Part shown: positions 9,304 to 17,167 of the stretch, one piece after another
Layout of the letters: the number at the start of each line of letters is the position of its first letter
How positions within the stretch are numbered: position 1 is the first letter of the stretch
NCBI RefSeq assembly: GCF_018919065.1
Contig: NZ_JAHLQG010000014.1
Location: 1-61,304, forward strand
Origin: Blautia sp. MSJ-9
Lineage (GTDB): Bacteria > Bacillota > Clostridia > Lachnospirales > Lachnospiraceae
Length of the DNA: 61,304 nucleotides
Direction of reading: 5' to 3'
The notes under the pieces: generated by a model
Databases searched by the model: none
What the model was told of the DNA's origin: nothing
What the model saw: only the letters and a program-made list of their open reading frames with translations
Position numbers and translations under genes: made by a program

Positions 9304-10104
9304 TTAATGTAATGGACTGCCATTCAGACTTTCCAGCGCTGCTTTCTTATCCGGGCTTCGCATAAGTGTTTCACCAATCAGTACGGCATCTACCTGATTT
9401 TCATAAAGAAGTTTGATATCGTCCGGGGTACGGATTCCGCTTTCAGAGACAAAGACTACATTGTCCGGTGCCATTTTTCTCAGGCGAATACTGTTGTTCA
9501 TATCTACCTGGAATGTTCTGAGGTCGCGGTTGTTTACTCCGACAATCTCTACCCCCAGATTTAAGGCTCTGTCTACTTCGTACTCATCATGTGCTTCTAC
9601 CAGCGCATCCAGTCCCAGCTCTTTTGCAAGCTGTCTGTAGGCTCTCAGTGCACCGTCATCGAGGATTGCGCAGATAAGAAGTACTGCAGATGCTCCCAGG
9701 GACTTTGCCTGGTAGATCATATATTCATCTACTGTGAAATCCTTTCTGAGCACCGGAATCTGTACGGTAGCTGCGATTTCTTTCAGGTACTGGTCGGATC
9801 CCTGGAAATAGAAAGGTTCTGTGAGGCAGGAGATTGCGCTTGCACCTGCCTGTTCATATTCCTGCGCGATCGCCAGATATGGAAAATCCGGTGCGATCAG
9901 ACCCTTGGACGGGGACGCTTTCTTTACTTCGCAGATATAGGACATGCCATCCTTCTGCAGTGCCTGCAGGAATGTCATTTTCTGTGATGCGGTTTTGTTG
10001 ATCTCCTGGATTCTGTTCTCCAGTTCGGATATGGAAACCTGTGCTTTTTCTTTTGCGATCCGTTCAGTTGTTCTGGCTGCGATTTCTTCTAATATATTCT
10101 TCAT
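9304..10104 (-). CDS. trpC: Indole-3-glycerol phosphate synthase
   Basis: TrpC closes the indole ring, releasing CO2 and water. The signature EVKKASPSKG (near residue 60) contains the catalytic Lys. The second catalytic Lys is in PVLRKDFTVDEYMI, and GVNNRDL and VSESGI complete the TIM-barrel phosphate site. Length 266 is typical of a stand-alone TrpC, so unlike in E. coli it is not fused to TrpF. It lies 155 bp after trpD on the same strand. Confidence 0.96.
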   Translation of the reverse strand: MKNILEEIAARTTERIAKEKAQVSISELENRIQEINKTASQKMTFLQALQKDGMSYICEVKKASPSKGLIAPDFPYLAIAQEYEQAGASAISCLTEPFYFQGSDQYLKEIAATVQIPVLRKDFTVDEYMIYQAKSLGASAVLLICAILDDGALRAYRQLAKELGLDALVEAHDEYEVDRALNLGVEIVGVNNRDLRTFQVDMNNSIRLRKMAPDNVVFVSESGIRTPDDIKLLYENQVDAVLIGETLMRSPDKKAALESLNGSPLH

Positions 10105-10259
10105 AAGCTTTATGATTATTCTTTCATATTCTTTGTTTCGCTGTTACTTTTTATTTATGACCTCTATCATCACATTATTTTTCACTATGTATTCCCAACG
10201 TTTCTATCTATAAATACAAGTCAATAATGTAATAAATAATATCAGGAAGTTCACCAGAG

Positions 10260-11270
10260 TTATTTATTTGTCTCTTCCACAAATTCTTCCAGTTTCTTCA
10301 GTGCCGCTCCGCTGTCGATAAGGGATTCCGCAAGTTTCACACCTTCTTCTATGGAAGCTGCTTTTCCTGCGATATAAAGTGCTGCACCTGCATTTAAGCA
10401 GACTGCCTGACGCTTCGGTCCTCTTTCTTCGCCTTTTAAAATTGCTTTGGTAATCTCTGCATTCTCTGCAGGAGTGCCGCCTGTGAGAGCGCCTTTCTCG
10501 CATTTCTCATAACCAAACTGCTCCGGTGTGATCTCGTAGGATGTGAATTTGCCATCCTTGATCTCGCATACAGATGTCGGTGCACACATGGAAATCTCAT
10601 CCAGGCTGTCCTGTCCGTAAACAACCATTCCTCTGTTTACACCAAGGTTTGCCATTACCTGTGCAAGTGGCTCTACCAGTGCCTGATCATAAACGCCCAT
10701 CAGTTCCATGTTTGCGCCTGCCGGGTTGCTTAACGGTCCAAGAATGTTAAATACGGTTCGGATACTCAGTTCTTTTCGGATCGGTGCTACGTATTTCATG
10801 GCGATGTGGTAGTTCTGTGCAAATAAGAAGCAGATGTTGATCTTCTTCAGAATCTCTGCACTGCGTTCCGGTGTTAATGTGATCTTGACGCCAAGTTCTT
10901 CCAGAACATCTGCTGCACCTGATTTGGAGGATGCTGCTCTGTTTCCGTGTTTGGCAACCGGAACACCGCCTGCTGCGATCACCAGGGAAGAAGTGGTGGA
11001 AATGTTAAAGGAGTTTGATCCATCTCCGCCTGTACCTACGATTTCCAGAACATCCATGTCGTGGAGAAGTTTGATACAGTGTGCTCTCATGCCTGCTGCA
11101 GAAGCTGTGATCTCGTCAATGGTCTCTCCTTTTAAGGATAAAGCTGTAAGATAGGCGGACATCTGTACAGGTGTTGCCTGACCGCTCATGATCTCGTCCA
11201 TTACAGTTTCTGCTTCTGTGTATGTTAAGTCCTGTTTCTTTGATAATTTGATAATGGCTTCTTTAATCAT
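10260..11270 (-). CDS. trpD: Anthranilate phosphoribosyltransferase
   Basis: TrpD transfers phosphoribosyl from PRPP to anthranilate. The glycine-rich [14 protein letters not shown] (near residues 80-93) is the PRPP pyrophosphate site, with [21 protein letters not shown] the next conserved block. At 336 residues it is normal and not fused to TrpG. The start codon overlaps the trpG stop by 8 bases, indicating translational coupling. Confidence 0.96.
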   Translation of the reverse strand: MIKEAIIKLSKKQDLTYTEAETVMDEIMSGQATPVQMSAYLTALSLKGETIDEITASAAGMRAHCIKLLHDMDVLEIVGTGGDGSNSFNISTTSSLVIAAGGVPVAKHGNRAASSKSGAADVLEELGVKITLTPERSAEILKKINICFLFAQNYHIAMKYVAPIRKELSIRTVFNILGPLSNPAGANMELMGVYDQALVEPLAQVMANLGVNRGMVVYGQDSLDEISMCAPTSVCEIKDGKFTSYEITPEQFGYEKCEKGALTGGTPAENAEITKAILKGEERGPKRQAVCLNAGAALYIAGKAASIEEGVKLAESLIDSGAALKKLEEFVEETNK

Positions 11271-11841
11271 TTCTTACTACCTCCATGAAATTCTCTATCA
11301 TCACTCTGCCGTCCGGTGTCATTACAGATTCAGGATGAAACTGTACTCCGAAGACAGGATATTTCGTATGTTCCACTGCCATGACCTCGCCGTCCTCTGA
11401 CTCTGCAGTCACTTTCAGTTCCTCCGGCAGAGTATCTTTCAATGCTGCCAGAGAATGATATCTGGCTGCTGCAAAAGTATCCGGCAGTCCTTTGAAAAGC
11501 TGGCTTTCACATGTTTTGTACATCAGTTTTTTCTTTCCATGCATCAGTTCTTTTGCATAAGATACAGTTCCGCCAAAGGCTTCGCAGATAGACTGATGTC
11601 CCAGACATACACCAAGGATTGGGATCTTTCCTACAAATTCTTTGATGACCGGGATGCAGATGCCTGCGTCTTCCGGACGTCCCGGACCAGGGGATAAAAT
11701 GATGGCTTCCGGTTTCATCTCTGCGATTTCTTCCAGTGTACACTCATCGTTTCTCACTACCTTGATGTCCGGCTCTACTGCTCCGATGAGCTGATATAAG
11801 TTATAGGAAAAGCTGTCATAATTATCGATCAGTAATATCAT
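11263..11841 (-). CDS. trpG: Anthranilate synthase component II, glutamine amidotransferase
   Basis: TrpG hydrolyses glutamine and delivers ammonia to TrpE for anthranilate formation. This class I amidotransferase has its nucleophilic Cys in GVCLGHQS and the catalytic His-Glu in VQFHPES. The N-terminus [14 protein letters not shown] is characteristic. At 192 residues it is the stand-alone form. Its ATG overlaps the trpE stop by 4 bases (ATGA arrangement), which should give near-equal amounts of the two subunits. It could also serve folate synthesis as PabA, but no pab genes are nearby. Confidence 0.95.
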   Translation of the reverse strand: MILLIDNYDSFSYNLYQLIGAVEPDIKVVRNDECTLEEIAEMKPEAIILSPGPGRPEDAGICIPVIKEFVGKIPILGVCLGHQSICEAFGGTVSYAKELMHGKKKLMYKTCESQLFKGLPDTFAAARYHSLAALKDTLPEELKVTAESEDGEVMAVEHTKYPVFGVQFHPESVMTPDGRVMIENFMEVVRND

Positions 11842-13325
11842 TCTAATCCCTCCTGTGCCTGTTTAATTGCCTGTACCACGGCTCTTGCCTTGTTGCAGCA
11901 TTCCTGGAATTCTTTTTCCGGAACACTGTCTGCCACGATTCCGGCTCCGGAGCGGATACAGATTTCTCCATTCTTTTTGTAGACCAGTCGGATGGCAATG
12001 CAGGTATCCAGGTTTCCTGCGAAATCCAGATAACCGATGGCGCCACCGTAGATTCCTCGTTTGCTCTGTTCCAGTTCTTCGATGATCTGGCAGGCTCTGA
12101 ATTTCGGTGCTCCGGAAAGGGTTCCTGCCGGAAGTATGGAGTCTACTGCGTCTACCGCATCTTTATCATCCCGGATGATTCCTGTTACTGTAGAGCCCAG
12201 ATGCATAACATGGGAAAAACGTTCTACGCAGAGGTATTTCTCTACTTTTACGGTTCCGATCTTGCTGATCTTTCCGATATCATTTCTGCCAAGATCCACC
12301 AGCATGTTGTGCTCTGCCAGTTCTTTCTCGTCTTTGAGAAGTCCCTCTTCAAGAGCTTTATCCTCTTCTCTTGTCTTTCCTCTTGGTCTGGTTCCTGCCA
12401 AAGGGAAAGTACTCAAAGTGCCTTTCTCCAGTTTCGCAAGTGTTTCAGGTGAAGCACCTGCAAGTTCGATGTCATCACTGGAGAAGTAGAACATATACGG
12501 TGACGGGTTCGTTGCACGGAGAACACGATAAGTATCGAACAGGCTTCCTGTTGCTTTTGCACGCATCGGATTAGAAAGTACTACCTGGAAAATATCGCCC
12601 TCTTTGATGTAGTGTTTGGCTTTCTCCACCATGTCTGCGTATTTTTCTTTCGGGAACTTCGGCTGGATCTCGGACTGAAGTTTCAGTGGTTCGAATTCCA
12701 TGTGCTCCCCGTTTCGGATGAGCTGTGCCATTTCCTCTAATTTCTTTACCGCTGCTTCGTAGGATGCTTCCAGGTCATCTGTCATTACGCCGGTGATCAG
12801 GAGGACTTTCTGTTTGAAGTGGTCAAATACAATGACCTGGTCGAAAAGCATTAAGTCCATATCGCGGAAGTCCTGCTGTTCTTTGTCCTCAAGTTTCAGT
12901 TTTGGTTCGCTGTATTTGATGTAATCGTAGGAGAAATATCCTACCAGTCCGCCGGTGAATGGCGGCATATTTTCCATTACAGGAGTTTTGTATTCCCGGA
13001 TGATCTTGCGGAGGGTATCGCCGGGATGTTTCACCTGCTTTACAGTTTCTTCGGCATTTCCCTCAGCATCTGTTTTACGGATCTTCAGGGTACCATCTGT
13101 GCAGGTGATCTCCATGGATGGTTCATATCCCAGGAAAGAATATCTGCCCCATACCTCTGTCTGGCTGGCGCTTTCCAGCAGGTAGCAGTGGCGGCTGGCT
13201 TTTCGCAGGATGCGCATTACTTCTACCGGTGTGTATCTGTCTGCGTAGAGTTCTCTGCACAAAGGAATGCGACGGTATTCTTTTGTCTGTGCAAGCTGTT
13301 TGATGGTTTCTAATGTTGGATACAT
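11838..13325 (-). CDS. trpE: Anthranilate synthase component I
   Basis: TrpE turns chorismate plus ammonia into anthranilate, the first committed step. It is 495 residues, with the chorismate-binding core PLAGTRPRGKTREEDKALEE and the segment LVDLGRNDIGKI typical of the family. The C-terminal PAGTLSGAPK and GAGIVADSVPEKEFQE blocks complete the active site. The N-terminal half contains LLESASQ, where the tryptophan feedback site with its ESA signature usually lies, so feedback inhibition is likely (family knowledge). The ATG is preceded by AGGAGG. It is the first gene after the T-box leader. Confidence 0.96.
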   Translation of the reverse strand: MYPTLETIKQLAQTKEYRRIPLCRELYADRYTPVEVMRILRKASRHCYLLESASQTEVWGRYSFLGYEPSMEITCTDGTLKIRKTDAEGNAEETVKQVKHPGDTLRKIIREYKTPVMENMPPFTGGLVGYFSYDYIKYSEPKLKLEDKEQQDFRDMDLMLFDQVIVFDHFKQKVLLITGVMTDDLEASYEAAVKKLEEMAQLIRNGEHMEFEPLKLQSEIQPKFPKEKYADMVEKAKHYIKEGDIFQVVLSNPMRAKATGSLFDTYRVLRATNPSPYMFYFSSDDIELAGASPETLAKLEKGTLSTFPLAGTRPRGKTREEDKALEEGLLKDEKELAEHNMLVDLGRNDIGKISKIGTVKVEKYLCVERFSHVMHLGSTVTGIIRDDKDAVDAVDSILPAGTLSGAPKFRACQIIEELEQSKRGIYGGAIGYLDFAGNLDTCIAIRLVYKKNGEICIRSGAGIVADSVPEKEFQECCNKARAVVQAIKQAQEGLE

Positions 13326-13372
13326 GGGAACACCTCCTGTGGTTGATTGGTTTCTGTCCGGAGGAATAGAAA

Positions 13373-13665
13373 ACGCCCGTCCACGACAGAATTTATGTTT
13401 CTGTCAAGGACGAGCGTATATATTTCACCCGCGGTGCCACCTTGATTTACGGTATGATCCGTACTCTTTGCGAAATACCTTCATATTTCCGGCAACTGAC
13501 GTATGCCCCACGTCGCAAGATACTAAGCTGGTTCTTATTGCTTTTCACTGCGCCCTCAGCGGCCCATTTGGCAGACTGCATTTCCACCCGGCTCTCACCT
13601 ACCCGGATTCTCTGTGCGCGCATGACTGCTTTGACTTCCGCTTCATCGGTTTAGTCTGTTAAATT
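13373..13665 (-). promoter_or_regulatory. T-box leader of the trp operon
   Basis: The minus strand carries the diagnostic T-box GGTGGCACCGCGG (13429-13441) that pairs with the 3' end of uncharged tRNA. Upstream is a Stem I region with GGTGAGAGCCGGG, typical of the distal loop. A likely specifier codon TGG (Trp) lies at 13564-13566 in AAATGGGCC. Downstream, an intrinsic terminator spans 13373-13417 (arms ACGCTCGTCC and GGACGGGCGT, minus strand) followed by TTTTCTATT. Uncharged tRNA-Trp would stabilise the antiterminator and switch the operon on. The specifier assignment rests on position and the operon. Confidence 0.93.
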
Positions 13666-13672
13666 TATAAAA

Positions 13673-13701
13673 AATTTACCACTGCTAACTTCATTTGTCA
13701 A
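13673..13701 (-). promoter_or_regulatory. Promoter of the trp operon
   Basis: On the minus strand a perfect TTGACA, a 17-base spacer and TAAATT sit immediately before the T-box Stem I. Transcription would begin near 13666 and give a ~340-nt leader before trpE. Confidence 0.8.
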
Positions 13702-13794
13702 CCCCTAAATTTGAAATTGTTATATATTTTTATTATTTTGATAGGAAATATATAAAATTAGTATTTTTCGGCAGAAACAGATAACTTACTTAGT

Positions 13795-13840
13795 GAAAAA
13801 AGAAAGCGTGAAATCCACCATTTATGAATCTCACGCTTTC
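13795..13840 (-). terminator. Terminator of the nucleobase permease gene
   Basis: The minus strand forms a hairpin with arms GAAAGCGTGAGAT and ATTTCACGCTTTC (13802-13840), followed by TTTTTT, about 40 bases after the permease stop. Confidence 0.85.
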
Positions 13841-13882
13841 TGCCTGTTTTATTTATGCCCGGATATCAGATAATTTTATCTT

Positions 13883-15343
13883 TTATTTCTTCTGTGCTTC
13901 TTTTTTCTTAATATCAAGAATTTCTTCAGCAATCTCTACTTCGGATTTCTCATCCGGTGGAAGTACGATATTCAGGACGATTGCAAACAATGCTGCAGGC
14001 ACGATTCCGGAGCCGCCGAAGATCAGTGTGATTGCCTGTGGAAGATGTGCAAGTACTGCGGAGTTTGCGCCAAGTCCATATCCAAGACCAAGTGCAACAG
14101 AAACGATGGTTACATTTCTTGGTGTTACCGGCCACTTGGTGATCAGCTGGATACCACTAACTACGATGGATGAGAACATCATAACCGCTGCACCGCCAAG
14201 TACGCTCTGCGGCATAATGGAGATCAGCGCTGCAAGTTTCGGGAACAGACCGCATGCGATCAAGAAGATACCACCTGTTGCGATGGAGAAGCGGTTTACG
14301 ACTTTATTCATGGCAACAAGGCCTACATTCTGGCTGAATGATGTATTTGGAAGTACGCCAAATACTGCTGCCAGTGAAGATCCAAGACCGTCACACATAA
14401 CACCGCCTGAAAGTTCTTTGTCTGTAGCTTCTCTTCCAAGTCCACCCTCTGTGATACCGGAGATATCACCAACTGTCTCAACAGCTGTTACTACGAACAT
14501 GATACAGATCGGGACGATAGCTTTTGCGTCAAATGCCCATTTGACAGGCATGATCTTTGGTACTGCAAACCAGGATGCGCTTGCTACTTTATCCCAGTTT
14601 AATACCCATGACTTGGTTGCTTCTACAGTTGCACCTGCATCGTCTACATAGGTAAATGTGGTCGGCAGAACTGCTGCCATGATGCTTACCAGTACATAAC
14701 CTACGATAATACCGATCAGGATAGATGCAAAGCTTGTGAATCCTTTGGTTCCGTGTTTCAGCGCAACGATCACGATCAGAACCACAAGACCTACGAAAAG
14801 GTTCTCAAGTGAACCATAGTCTTTAGAGGAGCTTCCACCTCCAAAAGAGCCAATACCAACTGAGATCAGTGAAAGACCGATTGAAAGTACAACGGTTCCT
14901 GTTACAACAGATGGGAAAAATTTTCTCAATGGTTTGAGGAAGCTTCCCAGCACTGTCTCAAAAAGACCGCCGATAAAGGATGCTGCCATGATGGCGCCAT
15001 AGGCTACTACGCCGTTTCCCATGACTCCGGCAACGCTCTGACATACGCCAATGAAACCGGAACTGGTACCCATAACGATCGGGAGTTTACCGCCGACCGG
15101 TCCGATGGTAAATACCTGAACTAAAGTTACGATACCTGCGATGAGCATGGCATTCTGCAGAAGTGCCACCTGTAATTCTCCGCCAGGTTCGATCCCGCAG
15201 GCTGCTGTGATGATCAGAAGAGGCGTAAGGTTTCCCACAAACATGGCCAGTACATGCTGCAGACCAAGTGGGATTGCCAGTTTCAGAGGCGGCCTTCCGT
15301 CGAGATCATAAGGTGTTACTGTGTTTTTCTCTTGTTTCTCCAT
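13883..15343 (-). CDS. NCS2-family nucleobase permease, xanthine/uric acid type
   Basis: This 486-residue integral membrane transporter of the nucleobase-cation symporter-2 family imports a purine, or less likely uracil, with a cation. The N-terminal IPLGLQHVLAMF carries the conserved QH of helix 1. The family signature region near VETVGDISGITEGG and the downstream NTSFSQNVGLVAMN match xanthine-type rather than uracil-type members. About 12-14 hydrophobic segments are visible. It has its own promoter, a structured leader and a terminator. The exact substrate (xanthine, uric acid or hypoxanthine) cannot be fixed; xpt for xanthine salvage is in the same window at 36264. Confidence 0.88.
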   Translation of the reverse strand: MEKQEKNTVTPYDLDGRPPLKLAIPLGLQHVLAMFVGNLTPLLIITAACGIEPGGELQVALLQNAMLIAGIVTLVQVFTIGPVGGKLPIVMGTSSGFIGVCQSVAGVMGNGVVAYGAIMAASFIGGLFETVLGSFLKPLRKFFPSVVTGTVVLSIGLSLISVGIGSFGGGSSSKDYGSLENLFVGLVVLIVIVALKHGTKGFTSFASILIGIIVGYVLVSIMAAVLPTTFTYVDDAGATVEATKSWVLNWDKVASASWFAVPKIMPVKWAFDAKAIVPICIMFVVTAVETVGDISGITEGGLGREATDKELSGGVMCDGLGSSLAAVFGVLPNTSFSQNVGLVAMNKVVNRFSIATGGIFLIACGLFPKLAALISIMPQSVLGGAAVMMFSSIVVSGIQLITKWPVTPRNVTIVSVALGLGYGLGANSAVLAHLPQAITLIFGGSGIVPAALFAIVLNIVLPPDEKSEVEIAEEILDIKKKEAQKK

Positions 15344-15404
15344 TCCTTTCCCTCTCTTTCGTGGATGTTAAGGCGTTTTCCGGCAAGAGGCTTTTTCATG
15401 CTAT

Positions 15405-15439
15405 AAAAAAAGATAGCTATCCCCCTGAGAATAACTACC
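15405..15439 (-). terminator. Leader terminator (candidate attenuator) upstream of the permease
   Basis: On the minus strand GGTAGTTATT and GATAGCTATC (15430-15439 and 15412-15421) pair over 10 positions including G-U pairs, followed by seven T. It sits about 60 bases before the permease start and about 50 bases after the predicted transcription start. Its left arm can instead pair with an upstream GATAAC, so formation may be conditional. Confidence 0.6.
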
Positions 15440-15491
15440 TTGTTATCATCTCACTGCACTATTAATATAACCCTTGCTTTTACCCTTTAGT

Positions 15492-15520
15492 ATTATAAAG
15501 GATTTGAGAAATTATGGCAA
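15492..15520 (-). promoter_or_regulatory. Promoter of the nucleobase permease
   Basis: TTGCCA, a 17-base spacer and a perfect TATAAT lie on the minus strand. The transcript would start near 15485 and have a leader of about 140 nt. A canonical purine riboswitch is not recognisable in that leader. Confidence 0.75.
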
Positions 15521-15550
15521 TAGGTACGCAAAAATTTATGTATTAATATC

Positions 15551-15709
15551 AAAATATCGTTACTGTTCACTCCGTTCTCAGTAACGTAGCCAAAATTCAT
15601 TCCAGATTGCCTACGGCAATGGAATTTTGGCTTGTATGTCTCGGGATTTTGGCATGAATATGCCAAAACACCTCGCGGAATAGTGATATGTGAACAGTAA
15701 CAAAATATC
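15551..15709. mobile_element. MITE copy A with target-site duplication
   Basis: A 143-bp non-coding element (15559-15701) is bounded by perfect 12-bp inverted repeats GTTACTGTTCAC / GTGAACAGTAAC. The 8-bp direct repeat AAAATATC occurs on both sides (15551-15558 and 15702-15709). Inside are two hairpins: CCAAAATTC/GAATTTTGG with an inner ATTGCC/GGCAAT, and TTTTGGCAT/ATGCCAAAA. A second copy lies in opposite orientation at 28101-28243. It has no transposase, so it would be moved in trans. Confidence 0.85.
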
Positions 15710-15745
15710 AATAGACTTCACATCCAGACTTACTGTTTTCATGCA

Positions 15746-16087
15746 CTACAGTGCCATATTTTTTTCTACCGCCTGCATTCTGTTTTCAAGATTTGCAACA
15801 TGTTCTATCAGGTAACTGGTTTGTACTGTATTTACATGATTATTATGTGCTGCTTCTACGGCTTCATTAAATTTCTTTACCAGATAACCATGATTTTCCG
15901 CTAAGATTGAAATATTCCTATCAGTTACATTTTCAAGATGAAGTTTAACACCGTTTACTTCTTCTTTTAAATCACAAATATCTTTCTGTAACGGTTCAAT
16001 AGCTTTCTGAACGGTAATTTCTACCGTTTCCTTCACCGTAGTTTCCATCATTTCCTTTAACATTTGCATGTCCTTTTTATCCAACAT
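15746..16087 (-). CDS. Small coiled-coil protein of unknown function
   Basis: The protein has 113 residues if started at ATG 16087, which has GGGAGGTGAG just upstream; the in-frame ATG at 16120 has no comparable site. It is highly charged and almost entirely helical with heptad-like spacing (VKETVEITVQKAIEPLQKDI, then LKEEVNGVKLHLENV), so a coiled coil or helical bundle is likely. There is no signal peptide, membrane segment or catalytic motif. It lies between a MITE and the tRNA cluster with no clear functional partner. I do not recognise the family. Confidence 0.7.
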   Translation of the reverse strand: MLDKKDMQMLKEMMETTVKETVEITVQKAIEPLQKDICDLKEEVNGVKLHLENVTDRNISILAENHGYLVKKFNEAVEAAHNNHVNTVQTSYLIEHVANLENRMQAVEKNMAL

Positions 16088-16306
16088 GTTTCTCACCTCC
16101 CGACACACTCGTCTTTTCACTTCTTTTCTGCTGATTATAACAAGTCCTGGATGTGAAGTCTATTAATGTTTTGATTTTCCATATATAACCATTATTAATT
16201 TTATGTTTCTTCTTAATAGTACATTTCATAATTCTTCTGTATCATAATTATTTGCAGGGAAATATCATGAAGAAGCAGCTTTTTGAATTGGCTTATTTAG
16301 AAATGA

Positions 16307-16339
16307 AAAAAAGCCCATAAACCCATCCTTCAGGTTTAT
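16307..16339 (-). terminator. Terminator of the tRNA cluster
   Basis: On the minus strand ATAAACC and GGGTTAT flank a short loop, followed by GGGC and seven T. It lies about 20 bases beyond the last tRNA-Met. Confidence 0.65.
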
Positions 16340-16360
16340 AGACTTATCTTTCGTAGGTAG

Positions 16361-16434
16361 TAGCGAGAGGGGGATTCGAACCCTCGACACCACGGGTATG
16401 AACCGTGTGCTCTAGCCAACTGAGCTATCTCGCC
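16361..16434 (-). tRNA. tRNA-Met (CAU), copy 2 in transcription order
   Basis: A 74-nt cloverleaf with 7-bp acceptor (GGCGAGA / TCTCGCT, G-U first pair), D-arm GCTC/GAGC, anticodon stem CACGG/CCGTG, loop TTCATAC, and T-loop TTCGAAT. The anticodon is CAU. The overall sequence fits elongator tRNA-Met rather than initiator or lysidine-modified tRNA-Ile. The T-stem has one A50-C64 mismatch. CCA is not encoded. Confidence 0.93.
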
Positions 16435-16450
16435 ATTTTCTTTTAAGATA

Positions 16451-16523
16451 TGGAACCTATAGGGCTCGAACCTATGACCCTCTGCTTGTAAGGCAGATGC
16501 TCTCCCAGCTGAGCTAAGATTCC
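16451..16523 (-). tRNA. tRNA-Val (UAC), copy 2 in transcription order
   Basis: A 73-nt cloverleaf with acceptor GGAATCT / AGGTTCC, anticodon stem TCTGC/GCAGA, loop CTTACAA (anticodon UAC), T-stem ATAGG/CCTAT and T-loop TTCGAGC. CCA is not encoded. Confidence 0.95.
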
Positions 16524-16554
16524 ATATTTATCTATGACAGATTTCCCTGTCAAG

Positions 16555-16628
16555 TAGCGAGAGGGGGATTCGAACCCTCGACACCACGGGTATGAACCGT
16601 GTGCTCTAGCCAACTGAGCTATCTCGCC
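16555..16628 (-). tRNA. tRNA-Met (CAU), copy 1 in transcription order
   Basis: Identical in sequence to the tRNA-Met at 16361-16434, including the A50-C64 mismatch in the T-stem. The neighbouring tRNA-Val is duplicated in the same order, so the pair was copied as a unit. Confidence 0.93.
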
Positions 16629-16643
16629 ATTTTCTTTAAGATA

Positions 16644-16716
16644 TGGAACCTATAGGGCTCGAACCTATGACCCTCTGCTTGTAAGGCAGATGCTCTCCCA
16701 GCTGAGCTAAGATTCC
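16644..16716 (-). tRNA. tRNA-Val (UAC), copy 1 in transcription order
   Basis: Identical to the tRNA-Val at 16451-16523. It is the first gene of the four-tRNA transcript, about 50 bases downstream of the consensus promoter. Confidence 0.95.
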
Positions 16717-16772
16717 ATATTTACTGTTTTGTTGAGTGGTTTCTGTTTTTCCCTGTCTCAACTTGCTTTGCT

Positions 16773-16801
16773 ATTATATAATGGATTTTGTCGGATGTCA
16801 A
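16773..16801 (-). promoter_or_regulatory. Consensus promoter of the tRNA cluster
   Basis: Perfect TTGACA, a 17-base spacer and perfect TATAAT on the minus strand, as expected for a strong stable-RNA promoter. Confidence 0.9.
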
Positions 16802-17025
16802 CACCTTTTTTGAAACTTTTTTAATTTTTTTTATTTTTCTAATTGTTTGTACATTTTAAAATAACTCTGGCCTAAAACTTCCCAAAATACAAGCCAAACA
16901 GAGTACCTCTATAACTCGAATCACTTGAACATTCGCAACCCCCCATTGCTTATTGCTTTTTGCAATTGAGGCAGGGAATTTACTTGATTCAGTTAAAACA
17001 AACGGCTCATAGTTTCGTTAAAACG

Positions 17026-17073
17026 AAACCCGGAAGCAGAATTGCTCATGACAACAACTTTGTTTCCGGGTTT
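17026..17073. terminator. Bidirectional terminator downstream of the LRR surface protein
   Basis: The arms AAACCCGGAA and TTCCGGGTTT (17026-17035 and 17064-17073) form a stable stem. The minus strand continues into CGTTTTAACG, and a second small hairpin GTTTCGTT/AACGAAAC lies beside it. It most likely ends the gene at 17168. The rest of 16802-17167 shows no gene. Confidence 0.6.
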
Positions 17074-17167
17074 CTCTTTCAGGAACTGTCTTTTTTATGG
17101 AACTGATTTTTATGCGAGGTCAAAACTTTTATAAGTTCTGCCTCAAGCTCCTTTTACTATATAATTT

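Noticed and set aside
13824..14651. 275-codon plus-strand frame opposite the nucleobase permease
   Set aside because: Antisense shadow of a membrane protein gene; it begins within the permease terminator.
15430..15470. PyrR binding loop in the permease leader (CAGTGA matches CNGNGA)
   Set aside because: The flanking bases do not form the required stem, and the permease looks xanthine-type rather than uracil-type. Kept only as an alternative.
16268..16321. 17-codon plus-strand ORF after GCAGGG (MKKQLFELAYLEMKKSP)
   Set aside because: It overlaps the minus-strand tRNA terminator, has no homology that I recognise, and is short enough to be chance.
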